64,000 nucleotides of DNA, from positions 372,001 through 436,000 of the forward strand of contig NZ_QMIG01000002.1 in NCBI RefSeq assembly GCF_003287285.1. Direction: 5' to 3'. This document shows, piece by piece, positions 55,628 through 63,582 of the stretch. The position numbers were made by a program, and so were the translations under genes. The stretch's first letter is position 1. The number at the start of each line of letters is the position of its first letter. The notes below the pieces were generated by a model. The model was not told where the DNA came from. It did no database searches and saw only the letters and a program-made list of their open reading frames with translations. This DNA is from Phytoactinopolyspora halophila (GTDB taxonomy: Bacteria; Actinomycetota; Actinomycetes; Jiangellales; Jiangellaceae).

Positions 55628-56127
55628 GTGGTGTCTCCTTGACGATTCCTGAGGTCGGCGAGCACAGTGTCGAGCCGTTCGTAGCTCTGGCTCACACCGC
55701 GCGCCATCGGATATTGAAGGACGGTGTCGCGGGCCTCTTGCGATGCGTACAGCACGGAGCTGGTCAGGGTCGTCATCCCGCGCTCTTCGACGAGCAGCTG
55801 AGTGATCAGCGATTCGCCCTCGTACGACTGGTTGTCGAACATCTCGGTGTAGATGAGCCGGCTGGGCTCGATGACCTCCTGGTAGACGCCGCCGTGCGCC
55901 ATCTCCGACCCGTCGGGACCGCGGTGGACGAAACGCCACCTTCCGCCGACTCGCAGATCGATCTCGCATCCGACCAGATTCCACCCGCGCGCCCCAAGCC
56001 ACCGTTTCAGCAGTTCGGGTGTGGTGAGAGCCCGGAACACGAGATGTCGTGGCGCATCGAACGAGCGCGTCAGCACGATCTCGCGCTCGCCCGGCGTCGT
56101 CACCGAGAGCTCCCCGCCGTTCATCAC
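55624..56127 (-). CDS. SRPBCC (AHSA1-like) protein
   Basis: Protein of 167 residues with the AHSA1/START-like hydrophobic-pocket fold. The typical opening is REIVLTRSFDAPRHLVFRALTTPELLKRWLG and the middle has GGRWRFVHRGPDGSE. Members often follow an ArsR regulator, as here with a 4-base overlap on both sides. Ligand and role unknown; a stress or small-molecule binding function is usual for such operons. Confidence 0.9.
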   Translation of the reverse strand: MMNGGELSVTTPGEREIVLTRSFDAPRHLVFRALTTPELLKRWLGARGWNLVGCEIDLRVGGRWRFVHRGPDGSEMAHGGVYQEVIEPSRLIYTEMFDNQSYEGESLITQLLVEERGMTTLTSSVLYASQEARDTVLQYPMARGVSQSYERLDTVLADLRNRQGDTT

Positions 56128-56513
56128 CGCTCACCCTCATCCGATTCGGCACCCCTGCTCTGCTCCTCGACCGCCCGGAGCTCGTCGAGCAACCCGTCGA
56201 GACGCTGGTAGCTCTCCTCCCAGTAGGTCCGGTAGTTCTCCAGCCAGGCGGTGGCCTCTTGCAACGGCCGCGCCTCGAGCCGACACGGCCGACGCTGTGC
56301 GTCACGGGTCCGGGTAACCAAGCCTGCCCGCTCCAGCACTCGAAGATGCTTGGAGATCGCGGGCTGGCTCATCTCGAACGGAGCTGCGAGTTCTGTGACG
56401 GTGGCCTCGCCCGCCGCCAGTCGAGCCAGGATCGCCCGGCGCGTGGGATCGGCCAGCGCTGCGAACGTCGCGTCGAGCTGATCTGCCGCCATTTCATAAC
56501 CAGATAGTTTCAT
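56124..56513 (-). CDS. ArsR-family regulator
   Basis: Winged-helix repressor of 129 residues (LADPTRRAILARLAAGEATV, FEMSQPAISKHLRVLERAGLV). No metal-site cysteine pair is visible, as usual for members paired with SRPBCC proteins. The ATG at 56513 lies about 11 bases after TATAAA, so a leaderless transcript is possible; ATG at 56492 is an alternative start. The palindromic site at 56497-56522 overlaps the start, suggesting that the protein represses its own operon. Confidence 0.9.
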   Translation of the reverse strand: MKLSGYEMAADQLDATFAALADPTRRAILARLAAGEATVTELAAPFEMSQPAISKHLRVLERAGLVTRTRDAQRRPCRLEARPLQEATAWLENYRTYWEESYQRLDGLLDELRAVEEQSRGAESDEGER

Positions 56514-56522
56514 AACTGGTTA
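56497..56522. promoter_or_regulatory. ArsR operator candidate
   Basis: TAACCAG (56497-56503) and CTGGTTA (56516-56522) are perfect inverted arms with a 12-base spacer. The same stretch also reads as a degenerate direct repeat (ATAACCAGATAGTTT, then ATAACTGGTTAGTTT). It overlaps the ArsR start codon and its likely -10 region. Confidence 0.65.
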
Positions 56523-56584
56523 GTTTTATATACGCCCGGAGATGCGCCCGTCAAGCAGAAAGACGAAAAGGCGAACGGTGAGCG

Positions 56585-57160
56585 TTACAGCTCGCGGATC
56601 ACCCGGGCCGGATTTCCGACCGCGACGACACCGGCCGGAAGATCCTTCGACACCACGCCTCCCGCACCCACGACGGTGTTCGCGCCGATGGTCACGCCCG
56701 GCAACACGATCACACCGCCACCGAGCCACGCATTGTTCTCTACCGTGATCGGATCGGCTCCTTCCCACTTGTCCAGGCGCTCGCCCGCGTCCAACGGGTG
56801 CGTGGGGGTCAGCAACTGCACGTACGGGCCGATCTGTACATCGTCACCGATCGTGATGGGAGCGACGTCGAGAGCGACCAGACCGAAGTTGATGAACGCC
56901 CGCGCACCGACCCTGATCCGATAGCCATAGTCGCAGTACAGCGGCGGACGGATCTCGGCACTGGAATCGACGTGCCCGAGCAACTCTTCCACGATCCGCT
57001 GGCGACGTTCGCCGTCCTCAACCCCGCTCGCGTTAAATTCTTCGTATAGCTCGGCGGCCCGCCGCCGATCAGCATCCAGCTCGGGATCATCGGCTATGTA
57101 GGGGGCACCAGCCAGCATGCGCTCGCGCTGGCTCCGCTGATCGGACATCTCGGGACGCAT
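56585..57160 (-). CDS. sugar O-acetyltransferase (maltose/galactoside type)
   Basis: Left-handed beta-helix acetyltransferase of about 191 residues with the hexapeptide repeats in ITIGDDVQIGPYVQL and VIVLPGVTIGANTVVGAGGV, and the catalytic His in TPTHPLDAGER. The N-terminal MaC domain (SQRERMLAGAPYIADDPEL) is intact. It acetylates sugars such as maltose or galactosides; the physiological substrate is unknown. ATG at 57160 or 57148 is possible. It is divergent from the rhodanese gene. Confidence 0.9.
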   Translation of the reverse strand: MRPEMSDQRSQRERMLAGAPYIADDPELDADRRRAAELYEEFNASGVEDGERRQRIVEELLGHVDSSAEIRPPLYCDYGYRIRVGARAFINFGLVALDVAPITIGDDVQIGPYVQLLTPTHPLDAGERLDKWEGADPITVENNAWLGGGVIVLPGVTIGANTVVGAGGVVSKDLPAGVVAVGNPARVIREL

Positions 57161-57249
57161 GAACGAACAGTACCAAGATGCTGCCGAATGCTGACTTCGA
57201 TAGGCAAACACGCGAAAACACGACCAGAACGGCGAGAAGATCGGATGCG

Positions 57250-57648
57250 ATGAATCCACCCGAACCTGTCACCGAAGAGATCGACGTAGCAACGGCACAA
57301 TCGATGTGGCGGGCCGGCGATCTCGTCATCGACGTTCGATTGCCCGAGGAGTATGCCTCCGGCCACATCGCCGGCGCGATCAACATTCCACTGCGCGAAC
57401 TCCCGACCCGCCTCCGCGACCTCCCTGCCGGCCAGGTCATCACCGTGTGCTCGACCGGAATCCGATCCCGTCGAGGTGCCGAGACCGTCGCACGGCTCGG
57501 TCGGACCGCCTTCACGGTGCGCGGGGGCACCAAGGCGTGGACAGCTGCCGGGTACCCGATCGCAACCGGCCCGGAACCCGGGATGCGTCGTCGGCATTCG
57601 TTCTGGCGACGGCTGGCCTCCCGGATGCCACCCCTGGATCCACGGTGA
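57250..57648 (+). CDS. rhodanese-domain protein
   Basis: Single rhodanese domain of about 132 residues: VIDVRLPEEYASGHIAGAINIPL and the active loop VCSTGIRSRRGA with Cys67. Sulfur transfer or a related persulfide role is expected. ATG start at 57250. Its 3' part overlaps the convergent S66 peptidase gene by 137 bases; the last 20 codons here are basic and may not belong to the folded domain. Confidence 0.85.
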   Translation: MNPPEPVTEEIDVATAQSMWRAGDLVIDVRLPEEYASGHIAGAINIPLRELPTRLRDLPAGQVITVCSTGIRSRRGAETVARLGRTAFTVRGGTKAWTAAGYPIATGPEPGMRRRHSFWRRLASRMPPLDPR

Positions 57649-58618
57649 GGATGCCAGCGCCCGTGTCTATCGTGGCGGTCACGCCGAGGGGTACGGACAT
57701 AGGCCGAGATCCGTGTCCGATCGGCAAGCCGCCGAGAACGGGGACATCAAGCGTGGCGAGCCGTTCCTGCAGGACATCAACGATCGTCCAACCTCCGAGT
57801 GCCTCGTCCACAGGTCCCTCGTCGAAGCCGCTGAATTGACCGACGGCGACTCCTCGTACGCCGTCCAGTGATCCGGACTTCATGAGCTGCGTCAGCTCCC
57901 GGTCTACCTGCCCGAGTCCCGTGCCGAAATTGTCTTCTATCAACAAGATCGCACCGTCGAGACGTGGCAATTCGGCGCCCACTGCCCCACGTATTGCGCC
58001 CAGATTGCCGCCCATGAGGAAGCCCGCGGCTCGGCCGTCGACGGAAACCGCAGCGGTTACTTCGCTCGGGTCCTGGCAGACGGTGATCGACTCTGCTGTG
58101 AACAGCGATCGGTACAACGTCTCCGCCGTCTCCTGCCCGGCGAAACCGTGGATCCCGCCGAGCCTGCACCACCGCCACAGCGCTAGATGAATCATGGTGA
58201 TGTCGCTGAATCCGACGAGCGGTTTGGGATCGCTTCGTGCTGCTTCGAAATCGAGACGGTCCGAGATCCGGTAGGCACCCTTACCGCCTCTCGTTGCGAA
58301 GATGGCACGTACCCCGGGGTCCCGAAAGGCGGCGTTCATATCGGCGATCCGGTTCTCGTCCGTCCCAGCCAGGTATCCCACATGGTCGAATGCGTGATCG
58401 CCGATCTCGACCTCGAGACCCCAGCTCGCCAGCAGATCGACGCTATGCTCGACCTGTTCCCGGCTCGGCGGGCTCGCTGGGGAGACCAGGCGCACTCGAT
58501 CTCCGGGTTTCAGGCGCGGTGGAACGAGCGTGACCGGGCGATCGACCTCTTCGCGACGAATCCCGCCAGAATTGCCAACCGCCTCGCCCGGATCTCCTAA
58601 CTCGTCAGCAATACTCAT
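57512..58618 (-). CDS. S66-family LD-carboxypeptidase-like protein
   Basis: Serine peptidase fold of 368 residues (LdcA/MccF group), which cleaves tetrapeptide stems of peptidoglycan or immunity-related microcin derivatives. It opens PRLKPGDRVRLVSPASPP, has RGGKGAYRISDRLDF and the nucleophile region PLVGFSDITMIHL (Ser138), and GGNLGAIRG. The region after about residue 335 runs on into the rhodanese gene and looks non-homologous, so the natural stop may have been lost. LdcA-like or MccF-like action cannot be told apart by eye. Confidence 0.85.
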   Translation of the reverse strand: MSIADELGDPGEAVGNSGGIRREEVDRPVTLVPPRLKPGDRVRLVSPASPPSREQVEHSVDLLASWGLEVEIGDHAFDHVGYLAGTDENRIADMNAAFRDPGVRAIFATRGGKGAYRISDRLDFEAARSDPKPLVGFSDITMIHLALWRWCRLGGIHGFAGQETAETLYRSLFTAESITVCQDPSEVTAAVSVDGRAAGFLMGGNLGAIRGAVGAELPRLDGAILLIEDNFGTGLGQVDRELTQLMKSGSLDGVRGVAVGQFSGFDEGPVDEALGGWTIVDVLQERLATLDVPVLGGLPIGHGSRPMSVPLGVTATIDTGAGILTVDPGVASGRPAVARTNADDASRVPGRLRSGTRQLSTPWCPRAP

Positions 58619-58647
58619 GATCGCCCCACTTCGCGCATACCTGGTGG

Positions 58648-59760
58648 TCAGACTTCCGGTGACGCTGGAGGATGGATGGTGATGTCATGCGCGCCGTCGG
58701 GCGCGACAAGGGTGAGTAATCTAGCTCCCTCGCTCGTGATGTCGGCCTCCTCGTCCGGCGAGAGGGGGCGATAGGGACGGACGATCAGCGTCGTTTCGTC
58801 ACCCTTGCTGTCCAGTGACCACTCGGCATTCACGAAACCGTCGATCAGCAGTTTGCGCACCGTACGATCTGCAGTGATCGCGCCCACGCGTCCCACGTCT
58901 GGACCCACGATCCGGCTGCGGTCCGCATGCGACAGGAACACGTTGTCGAATTCGGGGAGAAATCGCACGGGAGTCGGCTCGTCGGCGTCGAGGAGCGGCG
59001 CGTCGGGCAGGTCGAACAGCTCACGTCCTTCGTTATCGCGGAACGTCCGCAGGCGTGGCCGTAACCGCTCGGTCACCTCCTTCACTCCCGTCAGGCCCGA
59101 CCACGTGCGGATATCGGCGTTGCCGGCCGGCCCGTAGGTTGCCAGGTAACGCATGACGATGGTGTCCGGAGAGGGGTCCGGTTCGAGATTGTCGCCGAGC
59201 CACGTGTCGGCCGGCGTCAGCACCGCCTTGCCGTTCTGGCCCCATAGACCCCGAGGTGGCGGTTGTACCAGCGGCAACGGGATGGTGGCCGCGTAGCCGA
59301 GGGCATCACGGTCGTAACCGGGCCAACGTTGTGTCAGATGCGGAATGAGGTCGCCGCGCGTGCGCGGCTGCTCTTCCAGAAGCTTCCGGCCGAACGCCGC
59401 GACCTCGTCGAGGTCCAACCCTTCGAGCCGGCGCCGGAAATTGCCACGGAGGGTGCGCAACGCCACGGGCTGTGTGAGCGGCAGGAGTACCTTGGCGTCG
59501 CGCGCGGTGACCAGGTGCACGGTCCTGCGCATCGGCCAGCAGCGCACCACCTGGCGGTTCAGGAGCAGCTGATTCAACTCGCCGGGATCGAAGTCCTGCA
59601 AGCGAGACCAGAGGGAGTAATGCGGATCCGTCGGATTCTGTGCCTGCAAGCCCACGAGATGTTCGACCGTGTCAGCGACCGGACGCTGTTCACGGTCCAG
59701 CAATAGCTGCCGGGCAAGTAACGTCCGGTTCAGGTTACGGGCCGTCAGCCGAGCCGTCAT
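58648..59760 (-). CDS. winged-helix (HTH_42) DNA-binding protein, AlkZ-like
   Basis: Protein of 370 residues of the HTH_42 (formerly DUF1006) family, which includes the AlkZ and YcaQ/AlkX DNA glycosylases that release bulky or cross-linked alkylated bases. The segment EHLVGLQAQNPTDPHYSLW contains a QxQ element at the place of the catalytic QxQ/QxD motif of that family. Winged-helix repeats fill the rest. Glycosylase activity is an inference from this motif. The ATG at 59760 is chosen; the 13 residues upstream are not family-like. Confidence 0.82.
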   Translation of the reverse strand: MTARLTARNLNRTLLARQLLLDREQRPVADTVEHLVGLQAQNPTDPHYSLWSRLQDFDPGELNQLLLNRQVVRCWPMRRTVHLVTARDAKVLLPLTQPVALRTLRGNFRRRLEGLDLDEVAAFGRKLLEEQPRTRGDLIPHLTQRWPGYDRDALGYAATIPLPLVQPPPRGLWGQNGKAVLTPADTWLGDNLEPDPSPDTIVMRYLATYGPAGNADIRTWSGLTGVKEVTERLRPRLRTFRDNEGRELFDLPDAPLLDADEPTPVRFLPEFDNVFLSHADRSRIVGPDVGRVGAITADRTVRKLLIDGFVNAEWSLDSKGDETTLIVRPYRPLSPDEEADITSEGARLLTLVAPDGAHDITIHPPASPEV

Positions 59761-59901
59761 GGCACAACACAGTAGCCGCGCCGACCGACAACGTCGCACG
59801 AACGGTCACAGGACGACAGATACTGATCCTTACAGTTTCAGTCAAACCTACTGCTCCATGGTCACGCTCTACTGGGTCATGTGCGAGTTCGACAGCAGCG
59901 G

Positions 59902-61395
59902 CTAGCTGGGGACATCCAACGCACGGCAGGCGAGCTGGAACGCCAGCCGGACGTCCGGGTCGGCAAGGTCGATGGAAAGCGTCTGCGTGATCCGATTCAA
60001 GCGAGCATTGACGGTGTTGCGATGCACACCGAGCCGAGCGGCCGTCGTCGTGACCGAGTTGCCGCTGTCCAGGTAGGTTGCCAGCGTATCCAGCAAGGTC
60101 GTGTCGTGCGCCAGAGGTGCGAGAGCCGACTGCGCGAAATCCCGGGCAGTCGACGAACCCAGCAACTCTCCCACGAGCCGATGAATACCGACGGCGTCCG
60201 TGGCCGCGACGCCTCCTGTCCGCGAATCCACCCCTAAAGCGACCTCGCGTGCTTCGTCGAGCGAGGCGACCAGTCCCGTCGGGCCTTCCCGTGCCCGGCC
60301 GACACCGATGCGCAACGGCGTATCTTCTCCCATCGCGTATCGGCATCGCCGCAGCCGGGTGAGCAACCGGTGCAGGAATTCAGGCACGGGCGCATCGTCA
60401 CTGGTCAGCCATCCTGCCCAGGCGTAACCACGCTGAACCACCGCACTGGGTATATCCACGCCACGAAGACCGGCCGCCAGGCGATCCCGCATAGCTTCGC
60501 CAGGTTCCACGGGCGGCACGAAGTACAGGCCGATGTGCCACCCGTCCAGCCGCCACCCCATCTCGGCAGCGCGTCGGCGGATCTCAGCGGTGGCCGCGCC
60601 GTGTTCCGCGATCAAGTCGGCGAGCAACCTGCTCTGCTGATGGTGGTCCTGCTCCAGCTCCCACCGGCGAGCGAGAAACCAGGCGCGCAGGTGCAGCACG
60701 GCCAGCCGAGCCAGGGTCGTCGATTGGTCGACCAGCACGTCCGGGGGATTGTCCAGGCGGATCAGCAGCCACTGGCGGCTGGGCCCGGGTACGGGATGAG
60801 ACACGATGACCGTACCGTCTGGCCGCGTGATGGTCTGCTCGACCTCCAGATCGGTGCGAACGTCCGGGGCGAACTCGTTGATCTGCGCCTGATCACCGAG
60901 CACGGGTGAGGTTCCAAGTTCCCGTTTCACATCGGCGAGGACGTTCTCCGGCCCGGATGTCCCGTCCCGCCACCGGTACGCGCACCGCAGTACCCGGTCA
61001 GCCCGCTCGATCTCCGGTGTGGCGATCAGCCGCTGCAGCGTGCTCACGACGTCGAGGATTCGGTGCGGTGGCGCCGCCAACAGCGGAAGCCGAAGCTGGC
61101 TGGCGATGTGCAGGCTCGCGAGCGTCGGTCCAGGCGTCGACTCCGGCAGGACGATCCCGGCGGCACCGGCGAGCGCGGAACGCCGGATCAGCGCGTCCAA
61201 CCGCCAGCTCGCGACGTCCGCCGCGATGCAGACGAGAAGCTGCTGCTCGTCAACGGCTTCGGTGGTGAGGTCCACCAGCCGGACGCCGGTAACCGGCGTG
61301 ACGCCAGGTGTCTGGCTGATCAGGTGCAGGTCCTCCAGCCCGGGAAGCCCTGCCAGGAGGTCCGCATGCTGCACCAGGGGCCGTTCCGATGCCAC
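59902..61395 (-). CDS. PucR-family transcriptional regulator
   Basis: Regulator of 497 residues with an N-terminal PucR domain (HADLLAGLPGLEDLHLISQT), a middle GGDEF-like segment and a C-terminal HTH_30 (NSVTTTAARLGVHRNTVNARL). PucR regulators respond to purine or amino-acid catabolism, often nitrogen supply. GTG at 61395 has GGAGG 7 bases before it. It follows the DUF917 genes on the same strand and probably controls that operon. Confidence 0.9.
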   Translation of the reverse strand: MASERPLVQHADLLAGLPGLEDLHLISQTPGVTPVTGVRLVDLTTEAVDEQQLLVCIAADVASWRLDALIRRSALAGAAGIVLPESTPGPTLASLHIASQLRLPLLAAPPHRILDVVSTLQRLIATPEIERADRVLRCAYRWRDGTSGPENVLADVKRELGTSPVLGDQAQINEFAPDVRTDLEVEQTITRPDGTVIVSHPVPGPSRQWLLIRLDNPPDVLVDQSTTLARLAVLHLRAWFLARRWELEQDHHQQSRLLADLIAEHGAATAEIRRRAAEMGWRLDGWHIGLYFVPPVEPGEAMRDRLAAGLRGVDIPSAVVQRGYAWAGWLTSDDAPVPEFLHRLLTRLRRCRYAMGEDTPLRIGVGRAREGPTGLVASLDEAREVALGVDSRTGGVAATDAVGIHRLVGELLGSSTARDFAQSALAPLAHDTTLLDTLATYLDSGNSVTTTAARLGVHRNTVNARLNRITQTLSIDLADPDVRLAFQLACRALDVPS

Positions 61396-61397
61396 GG

Positions 61398-62458
61398 TCA
61401 CGCCTCCGGATGTTCCACCGGCACGGCCGTCCGGCGGGCCGGTACGTCCAGCGCGAACGCCGCGGGCTCGACATAACGCAGGGCACCGGGCTGCCACCAT
61501 CCCGCCGCGCCCGGGAGGGCCGTCACCCGGACGTTTCGACCGTGCCGCACGGTCTCCACCGCGAGCACCTCGCGGGAGTCCACATCCCAGACCAGCAGCA
61601 GCTCCGGCACGGTAGCGACTGGCTCGCCGTCGACGATCACAGCAAGCCACTCGCTCTCCGCCTCTAACCGGAGTGTGCCTCCGGGCGGGGCGCTGAGATC
61701 GACGACGACCGTGGTGACCGGCATCCGCCGGCCGGCACGCGGCGCGCCCCTAGTGATCTCCACGATACGGCCCTCGCCGAGAACGGTCCCCTCAAGCTCG
61801 GTCACCTCGTCCAGGGCTGCACCGTCCTGTAGCCGGTGAACGTCGCGGCCGAGGGCCACGGCCCGGCTGACAGAACCGGGATGACATGCATTGATGATCA
61901 TCTCGGCGGTCAACGGCTGGCAGACGAACACGGCCCAGCCGCCCATCGGGGTCAGCACGGCTCGGACGATGGCCTCCAGCATTGACGGAGTCATGTGGTC
62001 GAGCCTCAACTGCCGGCCGTGCACGTCGACCACCGTGGCCGGACATGGCGTCCACCCATGGGCCACGGGCAGGAGTTGCTGAAGCTCGGGCAGGGCCCGT
62101 CCCATCAGATCCGCGTCGACGAGCGGAACGTCCAGCGCAGCCGCGGCCCACACCGCGGCAACACCGTTGAAGCCTCCGATCTCCATCGGAATGAGCGCTT
62201 CCGGCGTGGTCTCCACGCCCATCCAGACGTCCAGCAGCTCTGCACCGGATGGGGGCCGCTCCGACAGCAGGCTCGTCGCCCCGACGAAACCGAACGGAAC
62301 GGCCGTGGCACCTGGAGGCAGGGCCGAGGGTGGAATCACGTCCACACCCGAACAGGTGGTCAGCCGCCGGACGAGACTGGCGCACGCGATGTCCGGGTCA
62401 CCGCCTCCTCCAGAACCGAAGACACGTACACCCTGGCCCAGCGCGTCGACATCGTCAC
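61398..62458 (-). CDS. DUF917 protein, third of three, start frame disturbed
   Basis: DUF917 family protein of about 350 residues, often linked to hydantoinase or amide catabolism. From the first usual start codon (GTG at 62345) the product would be 315 residues, but upstream bases in the same frame still encode the family N-terminus (ALGQGVRVFGSGGGGDPD). A GTG at 62458 overlapping the previous gene's stop is the natural coupled start, but one base is missing between it and this frame. So either a frameshift or an odd start codon is present. The C-terminus ends just before the PucR gene. Confidence 0.7.
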
Positions 62459-63582
62459 GCTGGACTCGGAATGGTGTCGGGATTGCGCTGCTCGACAGGG
62501 ATGAACTCCTCGGTCAGTCCGAACGCTTGCGGCCCGAAAATCTCCAGGGCCTGCGGGCTGCGCATGCTCGCCGGCGTGGAGATGGCGAACACGACGACCC
62601 GCTGGCCGAACTTTAACCCTTCGGTGGTGATCGGTTCACCGGTGTCGACATCCAGCACCGAGATCAGATCGGGTACGAGGGCGCGCGTGGTTCCGTTGAC
62701 CCGGCAGATGAGGTTCTCGTTCTGGAACGAGATCTCACACACGTCGTCGTTGTCGAACCCCCGGAGGGTGACATCACCACGGACGAAACCCCCTTCCGTG
62801 CGGCGCGCGACGTCGGCCACCTTGCCACGGAACAGTTCCACCCCGTACGTGTACAAGGTCTCGCGCAACTCCTGCCGCAACGCCTCGAAGGGGTTCCGGT
62901 GCTGTTCACGGGCGACGCGGATACACCGGCCGAGCCGGAGGCCGAGGCTGATGGTTCGCGGGATGGCCGTGCGTTTCACTTCGGATCCCCGCATCGGGTA
63001 ATCCGCGATATGCGAAGCGCCACCGAGCCGGATGGTCACCCCGCGTGAGATCCACTCCATCTGGTGCGCGTCCATGCCGGTGTCGATCACGATGGTGGAA
63101 CCATCCGACGCGGCGATGGACATCGGGCAGCTGGACACGCCATACACGTAGAACGTCTCCATCTGCAGTTCCGGGAACGCGCGGCCCATCCCGTCCGCGT
63201 CGACACATGGCAGCCCGGCCATAGCCGCAGTGAACAGCGGCATCATCGAATTGATCCCGCCACATTCGATCGGCATCGTGGCCTGAGCCTTCTCGCCCAA
63301 CCGATCCTCGAGCGTCCGCAGGGCCAGTATCGGCTCTCTACCGTGCGAGATCTTTTCCAGCATGATGGTCGGTGCGCCCATCATGGCCGTGGGGATGACC
63401 AGCGCGTCGTCGGCCACGTCATCCGGATCATCCGGGTCGAGCATCGTGATGCCACCGCCGTTGCCGAGCGCGCTCGCCACCAGCAGGCGGCCGATGTAGG
63501 GATCCCCACCGCCACCCGTGCCGAGCAAGGTGGCGCCCCGGGCCAGGTCGGGCAAGTCGGCGGCCGTCAGTGTCCAGCTCAT
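62455..63582 (-). CDS. DUF917 protein, second of three
   Basis: Protein of 375 residues with the complete DUF917 frame: MSWTLTAADLPDLARGATLLGTGGGGDPY at the N-terminus, IPIE-like block MPIECGGINSMMP and the C-terminal domain LVPDLISVLDVDTGEPITTEGL. Related proteins are encoded with hydantoinase/oxoprolinase or permease genes and are thought to act in amide or ring-opening catabolism; the reaction is unknown. GGAGGTGAC precedes the ATG at 63582, which overlaps the stop of the upstream DUF917 gene by 4 bases. Confidence 0.88.
   Translation of the reverse strand: MSWTLTAADLPDLARGATLLGTGGGGDPYIGRLLVASALGNGGGITMLDPDDPDDVADDALVIPTAMMGAPTIMLEKISHGREPILALRTLEDRLGEKAQATMPIECGGINSMMPLFTAAMAGLPCVDADGMGRAFPELQMETFYVYGVSSCPMSIAASDGSTIVIDTGMDAHQMEWISRGVTIRLGGASHIADYPMRGSEVKRTAIPRTISLGLRLGRCIRVAREQHRNPFEALRQELRETLYTYGVELFRGKVADVARRTEGGFVRGDVTLRGFDNDDVCEISFQNENLICRVNGTTRALVPDLISVLDVDTGEPITTEGLKFGQRVVVFAISTPASMRSPQALEIFGPQAFGLTEEFIPVEQRNPDTIPSPA

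Noticed and set aside
55628-56305. Long upstream extension of the VOC gene frame
   Set aside because: It overlaps SRPBCC and ArsR genes in another frame; the ATG at 55627 with AAGGAG is the proper start.
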